Notes under the pieces: model-generated
Seen by the model: the letters and a program-made list of their open reading frames with translations, nothing else
Database searches by the model: none
What the model was told of the DNA's origin: nothing
Part shown: positions 17,403 to 26,073 of the stretch, one piece after another
Position numbering within the stretch: the first letter of the stretch is position 1
How the letters are laid out: every line of letters begins with the position of its first letter
Position numbers and translations under genes: made by a program
DNA from: Jiangella aurantiaca
Lineage (GTDB): Bacteria; Actinomycetota; Actinomycetes; Jiangellales; Jiangellaceae
DNA length: 64,000 nucleotides
Direction: 5' to 3'
NCBI RefSeq assembly: GCF_004349105.1
Contig: NZ_SMLB01000012.1
Span: 1-64,000 of the forward strand

Positions 17403-17435
17403 ACCATCCACCCGCAGCGGAAGGAAGGTAGCAGC

Positions 17436-19352
17436 ATGCGTCATCTGTCCGCGTTATCCCTGACGGCCGGTGTCGTCATCGCGTCTGGGCTGCTGGTCAG
17501 CGCCCAAAAGGCCCCGATCGCAGCAGAGGAGGAGACGTCGTACGCGGTGTTCTACGTGTCCCCGAGCGGCTCGGACGCCGATCAGGGCACCGAGGAAGCG
17601 CCGTTCGGCACCCTCGAGCGGGCCCGGCAGGCCGTGGCCGAGCTCGCGCCGACCATGACCGGCGACATCGAGGTCGTGCTGCGCGGCGGCACCTACCAGC
17701 TCACCGAGCCGCTCAGACTCGGCCCGGCGGACTCCGGGACGGGCGGGTACCAGGTGTCTTACGAGGCGTATCCGGGGGAGCAGCCGGTACTGTCCGGCGG
17801 CATCGAGGTCACCGGCTGGACGCAGGACGACTGGGTCAACCGGAATCGCTGGAAGGCCCCCGTCCCGGCCGGCATGCGGACCCGGCAACTCTACGTCGAC
17901 GGTGTCCGCGCCGACCGCTCCCGGGTGGACTACGGCCTGACGCCGACCAACCAGTCACGACCCGTCGTCCCGGCCCAGCTCCAGCGGACCGAGACCGGCT
18001 TCATCACGAACAACACCGCGATCCAGCAGTGGACCAACCCGCAGCTGATCGAGTTCGTGTGGAGCGGCCAGGGAGCCAACTCCAACGCGTCGTGGATGGA
18101 GCCGAGGTGCCGGGTGGAGAGCATCTCCGGCACGTCCACGCAGACCACGATCACGATGCGGCAGCCGTGCTTCAGCAAGCTGCAGCCGGCGCTCAAGAAC
18201 GACCAGACCGCGTTGATGCCGACGTACGTCGAGCACGTGCTGGAGGCCACCTACCGCCCCGGCCAGTGGTACCTGGACGAGACCGCCGACACGGTCTACT
18301 ACGTGCCGCGCGGCGGCGAGGACGTCACGACCGCCACCGTCATCGCGCCGCGGCTGGAACAGCTCGTCGTGCTCGCCGGCACACCGGAGGCGCCGGTGCA
18401 CGACATTTCGTTCTCGGGCATCACGTTCGCCTACACGACCTGGCTCGGTCCCAGCACCGACGCGGGCTACCCGGAGCAGCAGGCCAACGTCTATACGAGC
18501 GGGAACAGCCGCGTCGGCCCTCCCGGAACGGTGGCTGTCGTCGCCGGGCGGAACATCCGCTTCGAGGGCAACCACTTCGCGCACGCCGGCGCGGCCGGCC
18601 TGGAGATGCGCGGAGGCACGCAGGACAGCGAGATCGTCGGCAATGTGTTCACCGACATCTCCGGCAACGCCGTGCAGCTCGGCGGCTTCGTCACCAGGCA
18701 CCCGGCGCCCGAGGCAGAGGACCGGGGCATCACCGTCGAGAACAACTACATCGACGGTGCGGGCGCGGAGTACAAGGGCGCGGTCGGCATCCTCGCCGGG
18801 TATGTTGCCGACACCACGGTCGCGCACAACGAGGTCACCAACGTGTCCTACACCGGCATCTCGGTCGGCTGGGGATGGACGTCGGACACGTACGTCGAGG
18901 GCAACCGGATCGAAGCGAACAACGTCCACGACGTGCTGCAGAAGAGTCCCCTGATGCACGACGGCGGCGGCATCTACACGCTGGGCTCGACGCCCGACGC
19001 CGAGCGGTCGGTCATCACCCGGAACTGGGTGCACGACATTCCGTACGCCGTCGGCGGCATCTACCTCGACGCAGGGAGCGACTACTTCGACGTCACCGAG
19101 AACGTGATCTCCGAGTCCGACGCCCGGACCTGGTTCTTCATCGCGACGTCTCGGGCGGGCAGCGAGAACGTCTTCCGCGGCAACTTTACGTCCCACACGC
19201 AGTACCAGACCCAGTCCAACACCGGCGGCAACACGGTGGCCGACAACCAGACCGGTATCACCAGCTGGCCAGACGATGCGCAGCAGATCATGCGGGAAGC
19301 CGGTTTGGAGCCGTCGTACCGCAAACTCACGCGCGTGTCGACGGTGATCTGA
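17436..19352 (+). CDS. Secreted right-handed parallel beta-helix protein (pectate-lyase-like fold)
   Basis: This 638-residue protein has a signal peptide (about 1-30, with a hydrophobic core after MRHLSALSL). The mature N-terminus FYVSPSGSDADQGTEEAPFG is the classic opening of DUF1565/pectate-lyase-superfold proteins. Repeated short Asn/Gly-rich coils (NNYIDG, NRIEANN, RNWVHD) in the second half form a parallel beta-helix. Such proteins cleave or isomerise acidic polysaccharides outside the cell. The specific lyase or hydrolase family and catalytic residues cannot be fixed by eye. AAGGAAGG precedes the ATG. The enclosing locus supports polysaccharide degradation. Confidence 0.82.
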   Translation: MRHLSALSLTAGVVIASGLLVSAQKAPIAAEEETSYAVFYVSPSGSDADQGTEEAPFGTLERARQAVAELAPTMTGDIEVVLRGGTYQLTEPLRLGPADSGTGGYQVSYEAYPGEQPVLSGGIEVTGWTQDDWVNRNRWKAPVPAGMRTRQLYVDGVRADRSRVDYGLTPTNQSRPVVPAQLQRTETGFITNNTAIQQWTNPQLIEFVWSGQGANSNASWMEPRCRVESISGTSTQTTITMRQPCFSKLQPALKNDQTALMPTYVEHVLEATYRPGQWYLDETADTVYYVPRGGEDVTTATVIAPRLEQLVVLAGTPEAPVHDISFSGITFAYTTWLGPSTDAGYPEQQANVYTSGNSRVGPPGTVAVVAGRNIRFEGNHFAHAGAAGLEMRGGTQDSEIVGNVFTDISGNAVQLGGFVTRHPAPEAEDRGITVENNYIDGAGAEYKGAVGILAGYVADTTVAHNEVTNVSYTGISVGWGWTSDTYVEGNRIEANNVHDVLQKSPLMHDGGGIYTLGSTPDAERSVITRNWVHDIPYAVGGIYLDAGSDYFDVTENVISESDARTWFFIATSRAGSENVFRGNFTSHTQYQTQSNTGGNTVADNQTGITSWPDDAQQIMREAGLEPSYRKLTRVSTVI

Positions 19353-19357
19353 GAGGT

Positions 19358-20455
19358 ATGCAGGTGGACCGGCTGCCGGACGGCGAACTCGACTTTCTCC
19401 CGTGGCTGTTCTGGTCCCGGGCCACGGACGAGCAGCGGGACGGGCAACAGGCCTGGCAGCAGGAGCTGCGCTCGCGCGGACTGGAGCGCGCCGGCGAGCG
19501 GTCGTTCGTGTCCTACCTGGCCGCGGTGTACGAGGCGGAGCTCACGGTGGGTCACGATTCGTTCATCGCGGCGCACGTCTACCTCACCAGCGACGTCGAC
19601 CTCGGTGACCACTCCAGGCTCAACCCGTACGCCGTGGTGCGCGGGCCGGTGCGGATCGGTGACGGCGTGCGCATCGGGGCGCGCGAGCAGGCCGGGTCGC
19701 TGCTCGACCGGTACTGGACCGACGCCTTCGTGAACCAGCCCGGTGGCGCGCCGACCGTGCGGGCGACCTGCGACGCGGTCGAGATCGCCGACCTGCTGCT
19801 CGGCGGACCGCCGCCGCAGGAACCCGCGCGGGAGCTAACGCGACGTCTCGCCGCCCGGCAGGATCCGGGCGCCGGGCTGATCCCGGAACTCGGCGAGACG
19901 ACCCCACTCGGCCTGGACGGCCCGTCGGCGTACCACGTTCTCTGCGTCGGGTGCTCCCTCGACCGGCACGGTCCGCAGGCGACCCAGCTCGGCTGGCTGA
20001 TGACGCGGCGGGACCGCTGGTCGGGGCTGTGGGGGATGCCCAGCGTGCACGAGGGTCGGCGGCAGCCGGTCAACGGTTCTTACCGGCTCACGCGCGGCAC
20101 GTTCGCCCAGTTCGGCGTCAACGTGCCGCGTCCGGAGGCGACCATCGACACGGTCCTGCCGCATGCCCAGGACGGCCGCTTCTTCGCCGAAGGTCGGGGC
20201 ACCGCCTGCGACGTGCTCGATGTCGTCCACCCGTTGTGGCTGTGCGGGCAGCAGACCCGGCATCGCCGCCCGGAGGTGCAGAACTGGGTCGGGGAGCGGT
20301 TGGATTCCACCCTGTCGCGATGGCATCCCGAGGCCGGTTTCCCTTTCAGCCCCGCACCGACGACTAGGAGCGAGCATCAGCCCAGCGGGGCGCTGGGATA
20401 TCGGCCGCGCGGTGTCCACCGTCCGGAGCCGGCCTGGCCCGGCGAGGTGCCCTGA
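19358..20455 (+). CDS. Hexapeptide-repeat protein with a shortened beta-helix and long C-terminal domain
   Basis: This 365-residue protein starts at the ATG behind GAGAGG, six bases after the beta-helix gene. Residues about 65-110 carry only two to three left-handed hexapeptide coils (VGHDSFIAAHVYL, GDHSRLNPYAVVRGP, IGDGVRIGA) and then switch abruptly to EQAGSLLDRYW. Acyltransferases of this fold need about eight or more coils, so the catalytic part seems lost. The C-terminal region (TVRATCDAVEIADLLLGG onward) is of unknown function. A second jump may occur near FPFSPAPTT. Both junctions are in frame. It may be a decaying acyltransferase that is still translated; activity as an acetyltransferase is unlikely. 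Confidence 0.55.
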   Translation: MQVDRLPDGELDFLPWLFWSRATDEQRDGQQAWQQELRSRGLERAGERSFVSYLAAVYEAELTVGHDSFIAAHVYLTSDVDLGDHSRLNPYAVVRGPVRIGDGVRIGAREQAGSLLDRYWTDAFVNQPGGAPTVRATCDAVEIADLLLGGPPPQEPARELTRRLAARQDPGAGLIPELGETTPLGLDGPSAYHVLCVGCSLDRHGPQATQLGWLMTRRDRWSGLWGMPSVHEGRRQPVNGSYRLTRGTFAQFGVNVPRPEATIDTVLPHAQDGRFFAEGRGTACDVLDVVHPLWLCGQQTRHRRPEVQNWVGERLDSTLSRWHPEAGFPFSPAPTTRSEHQPSGALGYRPRGVHRPEPAWPGEVP

Positions 20456-20456
20456 C

Positions 20457-21617
20457 ATGGAGATGTGGGCACACCCGATCTCGTTCGCCGACGACCCGGT
20501 TCGGGAGGCGCACCGGCTGGCCGCGGCCGGCATCTCGGCGGTCCGGCTGGCCTTCGTCTACCACAGCGGCCGATGGCTGCTGACGACGAGCGAGCCGGGC
20601 ACCGTCGTCGACCTTCCCTCCGGCGCCTGGTTCCGTCCCGGCCAGTACCCGGCCAGAGGTCCGGTACCCCGGCGCTCCTTCGCCGGCCCGCAGGAACCCG
20701 CGGTGCGCGCCGCTGCCGCCCTGGCTGCGGCCGGCATCGAGACCGTGGCGTGGTTGGTCGGCCTGCACAGCACACCGCTGGCCACCGCGCACCCGAACCT
20801 CGCGATCCGCAACGTGTTCGGCCACCGGTACCGGCACGCCCTGTGCCCGGCCCAGCCCGCCGTGCGACGGTACGCGGCCGCGCTCGCCGCCGACGTCGCC
20901 ACGCACGATGTGACCGGCCTGGACCTCGAGGCGTTCGGTTACCTCGGCTGGCCGCACCAGGGCGCACACGACAAGTCCGGTCCGCTGCGCCCGGCCGATC
21001 GATGGCTGCTGTCCCTGTGCACATGCCCGGCCTGCGCGCGGTGCCTCACCAGCGCGGGGGTGGGGGTCGAGGAGCTGACCGGCCGGGCCCGCACAGCAAT
21101 CGATGCCCAGCTCGCCGATCCAGCACCAGCAGCTGCAGACCCGTCCGCGGACGCCGTGACAGCGCTCGGCGCCGATCTTTGCGACGTCGTCCACGCAGTC
21201 CGGGACCGGGTCGTCGAGGAGCTGGTGCGCGACGTCGTCGCCGCGGCCCGTGACCTCCCGGTGTGGCTGCGCGCGACAGCCGATCGTTACGCCTGTGCTG
21301 GGAAGACGGCGGGCGACCTGCCGGCCCTCAGCACCGTGGCCGGACATCTCGTGCTCACCGACCTCGCCGGCGACCTGGCGGCGCTGCGCCGCGACGTGAC
21401 TCAGGCGCGGTCGCTCGAGCCCGGCCGGCTGGCGGTGGGCTGGAGCCTGCTGGGTCAGCACACGACCGATCCGGCGATGCTCGCCACACTGCGGGCCGAG
21501 TACGCCGGCCATAGGTTGGCCTTCTACGCCTACGACCTGGCGCCGCCCAGTCGCCTGGGATGGCTGACAAATGCGAGCGATGAGAGGAGCGGCCAGTGGT
21601 CGCGATCACCGGGGTAA
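20457..21617 (+). CDS. Uncharacterised protein, probable TIM-barrel carbohydrate-active enzyme
   Basis: This 386-residue protein is not assigned to a named family. Alternating strand/helix text with segments such as GISAVRLAFVYHSGRW, AAGIETVAWLVGLH and VTGLDLEAFGYLGWP suggests a TIM barrel, with Asp/Glu at a strand end (LDLEAF) as possible acid residues. A C-x-C-x2-C-x2-C cluster (CTCPACARC) could bind zinc or be structural. There is no signal peptide. It begins one base after the preceding stop and overlaps the next enolase-superfamily gene by 22 bases, so it belongs to this catabolic operon. A family-10-like glycoside hydrolase is a guess only. Confidence 0.55.
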   Translation: MEMWAHPISFADDPVREAHRLAAAGISAVRLAFVYHSGRWLLTTSEPGTVVDLPSGAWFRPGQYPARGPVPRRSFAGPQEPAVRAAAALAAAGIETVAWLVGLHSTPLATAHPNLAIRNVFGHRYRHALCPAQPAVRRYAAALAADVATHDVTGLDLEAFGYLGWPHQGAHDKSGPLRPADRWLLSLCTCPACARCLTSAGVGVEELTGRARTAIDAQLADPAPAAADPSADAVTALGADLCDVVHAVRDRVVEELVRDVVAAARDLPVWLRATADRYACAGKTAGDLPALSTVAGHLVLTDLAGDLAALRRDVTQARSLEPGRLAVGWSLLGQHTTDPAMLATLRAEYAGHRLAFYAYDLAPPSRLGWLTNASDERSGQWSRSPG

Positions 21618-22762
21618 CGCTGACCAGCGTCAACACCCCTCGCCGAGGCGGCATCACGTGCGGGCACATCATCGTCGAGCTGCTCACCGACGTCGACGGA
21701 CTGGTGGGTGTGGGGGAGATGTCCGACCTCCAGCACCTGCCCCGGTATCACGTCGACGTGCCGGAGCTGGAGCGGACCCTCACCGGCCTGCTGGCCGGGC
21801 TCGACCCACTGGCGCTGACCGAGGGGTACCGCCGGCTCGAGGCGAGCTTTCCGCAGGCCGAGCACATCTACGACAAGAGCCGGGCGATCAAGACCGGAGT
21901 CGACACCGCGCTGTGGGACCTGGCCGCCAAGCGACTCGGGATCCGGGTCGCCGATCTGCTCGGCGGCCCGATGCGCGACCGGATGCCGATCGCCTACCCG
22001 ATCTTCCGCATGCAGCACGAGGACGACGTCCACCGCCGCCTCGACGTCGTAGCCGATCGCCTCGCCGATGGGTTCCAGTGGTTCCGGATCTACGTGGGCC
22101 GCCGGCTGGACCTGGACGAGCGCTTCCTGCGGATGGCGCGAGAGCGCTTCGGCGACCAGCTGCGGATCAAGTCGCTGGACTTCTCCAACCTGCTCGACGC
22201 CAAGGCGGCCTGCAGGTTCGCCAACCGGGTCTCCGACGTCGGCTTCGACCTGGTCGAGGCGCCGGCGCCGGCCCGCGACATCCGTGGCCTGGCGATGGCG
22301 CGGCAACAGCTGCCGGTGCCCGTCAGCGAGCACGTGTACTCGTACCGCTGGGCGCTCGACCTGGTCGCCGCGGACGCGGTGGACGTGTTCAACGTCAGTG
22401 TCATCGCGATCGGGGGCATCACGCCGGTTCGGCGGATCTTCGCGATCGCCGAGGCGGCCGGCACCCCGTGCCTGATCGGAACCACGCAGGAGCTGTCGAT
22501 CGGGACGGCCGCCGCGGCACACGTCGCGATGGCGATGCCGGCGGCGGTCCTGCCCGGCGACCCGGTCGGCCCGCTGCTGTACACGGCCGACGTGGTGCGC
22601 CGGCCGGTGACGTACGTGGACGGCCACCTGACCCTGCCCGAGGGCCCAGGGCTGGGCATGGAGGTCGACCCTGAGCGGCTGGCCGCCATCGAAGGCCCGC
22701 TCACCTGGGCGCACACATCGGCGACGGCCGCGACTGACCGAACTGCGGTGGTGCCGTCATGA
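21596..22762 (+). CDS. Enolase-superfamily protein lacking the usual catalytic lysines
   Basis: This 388-residue protein starts at GTG 21596 behind GAGAGGAG and overlaps the upstream gene by 22 bp. It has the capping domain and barrel of the mandelate racemase group (TALWDLAAKRLGIRVADLLGG). Candidate metal ligands are present: Asp in SLDFSN, Glu in LVEAPAP and Glu in VSEHVYS. The second-strand position that normally carries KxK reads RIYVGR, so the catalytic Lys is absent, and the C-terminal His is not obvious (GTTQELS). It may use other residues, bind without catalysing, or do another reaction. Two enolase-superfamily members in one locus suggest successive or branched acid-sugar steps. Confidence 0.8.
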   Translation: MVAITGVTLTSVNTPRRGGITCGHIIVELLTDVDGLVGVGEMSDLQHLPRYHVDVPELERTLTGLLAGLDPLALTEGYRRLEASFPQAEHIYDKSRAIKTGVDTALWDLAAKRLGIRVADLLGGPMRDRMPIAYPIFRMQHEDDVHRRLDVVADRLADGFQWFRIYVGRRLDLDERFLRMARERFGDQLRIKSLDFSNLLDAKAACRFANRVSDVGFDLVEAPAPARDIRGLAMARQQLPVPVSEHVYSYRWALDLVAADAVDVFNVSVIAIGGITPVRRIFAIAEAAGTPCLIGTTQELSIGTAAAAHVAMAMPAAVLPGDPVGPLLYTADVVRRPVTYVDGHLTLPEGPGLGMEVDPERLAAIEGPLTWAHTSATAATDRTAVVPS

Positions 22763-23562
22763 TGCCCGGACGCTTCGCCGGCCAGGTCGTCCTGGTGACC
22801 GGCGCCGGGCGTAACATCGGCCGGGCCATCGCAGAGCGGTTCGCCGCCGAGGGCGCCAGTGTCGCCGTGAACGCCTTGACGGCCGAGGACGCCGCACCGG
22901 CGGTCGCGGCGTTGCGGACAGCCGGCGCCCGCGCCGCTGCCTATGTCGCCGACGTGTCCGACGCAACGGCGGTAGCTGCCATGATCACCGCCATCGGAAC
23001 CGACTTCGGCCGGCTCGACGTCCTGGTGAACAACGCCGCGGTGCCCACGGTCGGCCGGGTGCCCCTGCTCGACCTGTCACTCAGCGACTGGGATCGAGCG
23101 TTTGCGGTCAACGTCCGGGGAACGTTCCTGTGCACCGTGGCCGCCGCGAAGCTCATGCTGCAGGAGGGTGGCGGTGCGATCGTGAATGTCTCGTCGATCG
23201 GTGCCACCCGGGCGCACCGCAACGCGGTGGCCTACGACGCGACGAAGGGCGCGGTCGAGGCGGCGACCCGCGCGATGGCGGTCGATCTCGCGCCGCACGG
23301 CATCAGGGTGAACGCGGTAGCGCCCGGATCCATCGCAAACGACCGCCTCCGCGCGGCCGGACCCGAAGAAGCGCGGGCTCGCGCCGCGGCGGTGCCGCTG
23401 GGCCGGGTCGGCGCCGGCGCCGAGGTGGCTGCGGCGGTCGCGTTCCTGGCCTCGGCCGACGCCGCCTACATCACGGGTGAGGTCGTGGCCGTCGACGGCG
23501 GGCTCGCAGCCCAGGCCCGGCCGTCGCAGGACGAACCGCGGTTCCAGCCGGCTAGCGCCTAG
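22759..23562 (+). CDS. Short-chain dehydrogenase/reductase (SDR)
   Basis: This 267-residue NAD(P)-dependent oxidoreductase has the dinucleotide motif TGAGRNIG, NNAA, the catalytic Ser in NVSSIGA and the YxxxK motif YDATK. The C-terminal GEVVAVDGG is typical of classical SDRs related to 3-oxoacyl reductases and sugar dehydrogenases. It overlaps the upstream gene by four bases (ATGA). In this context it probably oxidises a sugar or sugar acid before or after the dehydratase step; the substrate is not readable. Confidence 0.87.
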   Translation: MMPGRFAGQVVLVTGAGRNIGRAIAERFAAEGASVAVNALTAEDAAPAVAALRTAGARAAAYVADVSDATAVAAMITAIGTDFGRLDVLVNNAAVPTVGRVPLLDLSLSDWDRAFAVNVRGTFLCTVAAAKLMLQEGGGAIVNVSSIGATRAHRNAVAYDATKGAVEAATRAMAVDLAPHGIRVNAVAPGSIANDRLRAAGPEEARARAAAVPLGRVGAGAEVAAAVAFLASADAAYITGEVVAVDGGLAAQARPSQDEPRFQPASA

Positions 23563-23564
23563 TA

Positions 23565-23577
23565 TGGTGATATACCA
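23565..23577 (-). promoter_or_regulatory. Candidate GntR autoregulatory operator
   Basis: Read on the minus strand the site is TGGTATATCACCA, an inverted repeat of TGGT around five bases. Ten of thirteen positions match the first thirteen bases of the shared element at 16348 and 25133, including GGTATA. It lies 28 bp before the GntR start, overlapping a likely promoter. GntR proteins commonly repress their own genes, so this links the regulator with both 26-bp elements. Binding is inferred. Confidence 0.5.
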
Positions 23578-23604
23578 AGGTCGATCTCGAAGAATGGAGT
23601 CGTC

Positions 23605-24264
23605 ATGCTTCCGGCTCTGACGCAACCGGTGTCGCGCACTGAACAGGTCCGGGATACGCTGCGCCGGGCAATCCTGGACGGTCAGCTGGCGCCGGGTCAG
23701 CCCCTCGTCGAGCGAGAGCTGGCGACACGGCTCGGGGTGTCCAAGACCCCCGTGCGCGAGGCGCTCAAGCTTCTGCACGCGAGCGGGCTGGTGCGCATCT
23801 CCAGCTACGAGGCGGTCACCGTCCGTTCGGTGGACGCAGCGACCGTCCGCGAGGTCTACCAGGCCCGGCTGGTGCTGGAGCCCGCCGCGGTCCGGCTCGC
23901 CGTCGGGGCGCGCGGGGCCGTCGAGCACGCGGCCGCGCGGGCGGCGCTGAAGGAGGCCGAGGAGGCCATGTCCCGTGGCGACATCGCCGCGATGGGCCTG
24001 GCCAATCGCACCTTCCACCGCGAGCTGTACCTGGCCTCCGGCAACTCGTTCCTCAACGGCTTCCTCGACCAGGTGCAGGATCTCAGCGCGCTGGTCGCCA
24101 CTGCGGGATGGCGACACGAGCCCACGTACAAGGAGGAGGCCGGCCAGCACGCCGACATCCTGGCCGGGTACGAGGCGGGCGACGCCGACCGCGCCGAGCA
24201 ACTGCTGCGCGACCACATCGAGCGGTCGTTCGCCAGCGTCGAGCGGGCGATCGCCTCGGCCTGA
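23605..24264 (+). CDS. GntR-family regulator, FCD (FadR) subfamily
   Basis: This 219-residue regulator has an N-terminal winged HTH (about 10-70: RDTLRRAILDGQLAPGQPLV and LGVSKTPVREALKLLHASGL) and a C-terminal all-helical FCD domain (about 80-215) with metal- and ligand-binding His residues (NRTFHREL, HADI). FCD regulators sense sugar acids and similar carboxylates, in line with the dehydratase and aldolase genes around it. GGAG lies six bases before the ATG. A palindrome at 23565 suggests autoregulation, and two further sites suggest control of the promoters at 16348 and 25133. Confidence 0.88.
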   Translation: MLPALTQPVSRTEQVRDTLRRAILDGQLAPGQPLVERELATRLGVSKTPVREALKLLHASGLVRISSYEAVTVRSVDAATVREVYQARLVLEPAAVRLAVGARGAVEHAAARAALKEAEEAMSRGDIAAMGLANRTFHRELYLASGNSFLNGFLDQVQDLSALVATAGWRHEPTYKEEAGQHADILAGYEAGDADRAEQLLRDHIERSFASVERAIASA

Positions 24265-24267
24265 CTC

Positions 24268-25068
24268 ATGGCACACACCCTCACGACGCTGCGATACGGG
24301 ATCGACGCGGACGAGAACCAAGCGGTCGACCTCTTGACCCCGGAACGCATGACGTCGTCGGTGGCGGTGTTCATGGTGCACGGCGGCAGCTGGTATCACG
24401 GATCGCGGCAGATGTACCACCCCCATCTGGGCAGGTTCGCCGATGCCGGCCACCTGGGCGCGAGCGTCGGGTACCGCTTGGATCCGCGCAGTCGCCTGCA
24501 CGACAAGATGAGGGACGTCGCGCGCGGCTACCAGGCCTTCCGCGAGTACGTCCGCGAACACCACCCGTCCGTCTCAGCCACCGTGCTCGTCGGCGGCTCG
24601 GCCGGCGCGCATCTCGCGTCGCTGCTCGCCCTGCGCGGACCCCACGCATGGAACCCGGATACCGAACCGTTCGGCGACGCCGCGCCCCGAGCATGCATCT
24701 GCTGGTACGGCCCCGGTACCTTGCAACGCTGGCCGGACATGGACCCGCGCATCCGAGCGGCCATGGAGCAACTGTGTGGCGCTGCCTACGACGATCCTGG
24801 CAGCGCCTCCGTGTTCACCGCCGCCTCGCCGGGGACCTACGCCTCGCCCGCCCCGCCGGAGTGCCTCTTCCTTCTTGCCGAGCACGAGGACCTGTTCCCG
24901 CACGAGTACGTCCACGACCTCGCGGACCGGCTGCGCTCAGCCGGTGCAAGCGCAGAGATCGTGGTCGTTCCCGGCACCAAGCACGGCTTCATGATGGACG
25001 TCGACAGCGCACCGGCAACCTTCGGGTTCCAGCGCATGTACGACGTCATCGCCCGTTACGACCGCTGA
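24268..25068 (+). CDS. Alpha/beta hydrolase, carboxylesterase-like
   Basis: This 266-residue hydrolase has the oxyanion motif HGGSW and the nucleophile GGSAG, the pattern of the hormone-sensitive-lipase/BD-FAE group of small-substrate esterases; a C-terminal His lies in TKHGFM. There is no signal peptide, so it acts on an imported compound. It starts four bases after the GntR gene without a strong ribosome site, suggesting coupling. In this locus it could deacylate imported acetylated or feruloylated sugar fragments; the substrate is inferred from context only. Confidence 0.8.
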   Translation: MAHTLTTLRYGIDADENQAVDLLTPERMTSSVAVFMVHGGSWYHGSRQMYHPHLGRFADAGHLGASVGYRLDPRSRLHDKMRDVARGYQAFREYVREHHPSVSATVLVGGSAGAHLASLLALRGPHAWNPDTEPFGDAAPRACICWYGPGTLQRWPDMDPRIRAAMEQLCGAAYDDPGSASVFTAASPGTYASPAPPECLFLLAEHEDLFPHEYVHDLADRLRSAGASAEIVVVPGTKHGFMMDVDSAPATFGFQRMYDVIARYDR

Positions 25069-25132
25069 TCCGGCGCAGCCGGCAGCGACCTCACATCGAC
25101 GAAAACTGTCCGACATCTTGTGTCTGTGCGCC

Positions 25133-25158
25133 TGGTATAGCAGTATGACGCCATGCCA
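25133..25158 (+). promoter_or_regulatory. 26-bp promoter/operator element, copy B
   Basis: This copy is identical over 26 bp to 16348-16373, including the ATG and the second codon CCA of the downstream gene. It contains GGTATA and a possible -10 (TATAGC). The ATG at 25153 lacks a ribosome site, again suggesting a leaderless or near-leaderless transcript. It drives the sugar ABC importer and enzyme operon that runs to 33907. Confidence 0.55.
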
Positions 25159-26073
25159 GACGCGCTCTCGACGAAGCGGACGCACCGGTTGCGCCGTGAC
25201 GCCGCGCTGCTGCTGATGATGGCTCCGGCGGTGGCCTACTTCGCCGTCTTCCACTATGGAGCGCTGTTCGGTTACGCGATCGCGTTCCAGGACTACGTGC
25301 CCTTCCTGGGCGTGGGCGGCTCGACCTGGGTCGGCTTCGACAACTTCGCGCAGTTGGTCGAGGACCCCGCCGTCTGGTCGGCTGTGGTCAACACGCTTCA
25401 GATCTCCGGGCTACAGCTCGTCTTCTTCTTCCCGGCGCCGATCGCGCTGGCGATCTTCCTGCACAGTCTCACGTACGGCACCGTGCGCCGGTTCGTCCAG
25501 AGCGTCGTCTACCTGCCGCACTTCATCTCGTGGGTGATCGTGGTCGCCCTGTTCCAGCAGATGCTGGGCGGGGCCGGGCTGCTCAATACCTGGCTCGCCG
25601 ACAACGGCTGGCACGCGATCGACATCATCGGTAACCCCTCGGCGTTCCAGCCACTGATGGTCGTCCAGATCATCTGGAAGGACTGTGGCTGGGGCACGAT
25701 CATCTTCCTGGCCGCGCTGTACCAGGTGAACGAGCAGCTCTACGAAGCATCGGCCATCGACGGTGCGGGCTACTGGCGCCGGCTCTGGCACGTCACCCTG
25801 CCGGGGCTGCGGCCGATCATCCTGCTGCTGTTCATCCTCAAGCTCGGCGACATCCTGTCCGTCGGGTTCGAGCAGATGTTCCTGCAACGGGACGCTTTCG
25901 GCCCAGAGGTCGCCGAGGTGCTGGACACCTTCGTCTACTACACCGGCGTCGCCGGCGGTGACTGGGGCTACGCGACCGCCGTCGGCCTGGTCAAGGGCGT
26001 CCTCGGTGCCGTGCTGGTGTTCGCCGCCAACAAGGTCGCGCACCGGATCGGGGAGGAGGGGATCTACCGATGA
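25153..26073 (+). CDS. Sugar ABC transporter permease (LplB/YteP type)
   Basis: This 306-residue inner-membrane permease has six predicted helices, the opening RRDAALLLMMAPAVAYFAVF and the EAA loop ASAIDGAGYWRRLWHVTLPG that docks the ATPase. The sequence GLLNTWLADNG and the overall length are typical of LplB-type permeases, which import oligosaccharides such as unsaturated galacturonides. It overlaps the second permease by four bases. No ABC ATPase gene is present in the locus, as usual for this class, which shares a multitask ATPase encoded elsewhere. Confidence 0.9.
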   Translation: MPDALSTKRTHRLRRDAALLLMMAPAVAYFAVFHYGALFGYAIAFQDYVPFLGVGGSTWVGFDNFAQLVEDPAVWSAVVNTLQISGLQLVFFFPAPIALAIFLHSLTYGTVRRFVQSVVYLPHFISWVIVVALFQQMLGGAGLLNTWLADNGWHAIDIIGNPSAFQPLMVVQIIWKDCGWGTIIFLAALYQVNEQLYEASAIDGAGYWRRLWHVTLPGLRPIILLLFILKLGDILSVGFEQMFLQRDAFGPEVAEVLDTFVYYTGVAGGDWGYATAVGLVKGVLGAVLVFAANKVAHRIGEEGIYR

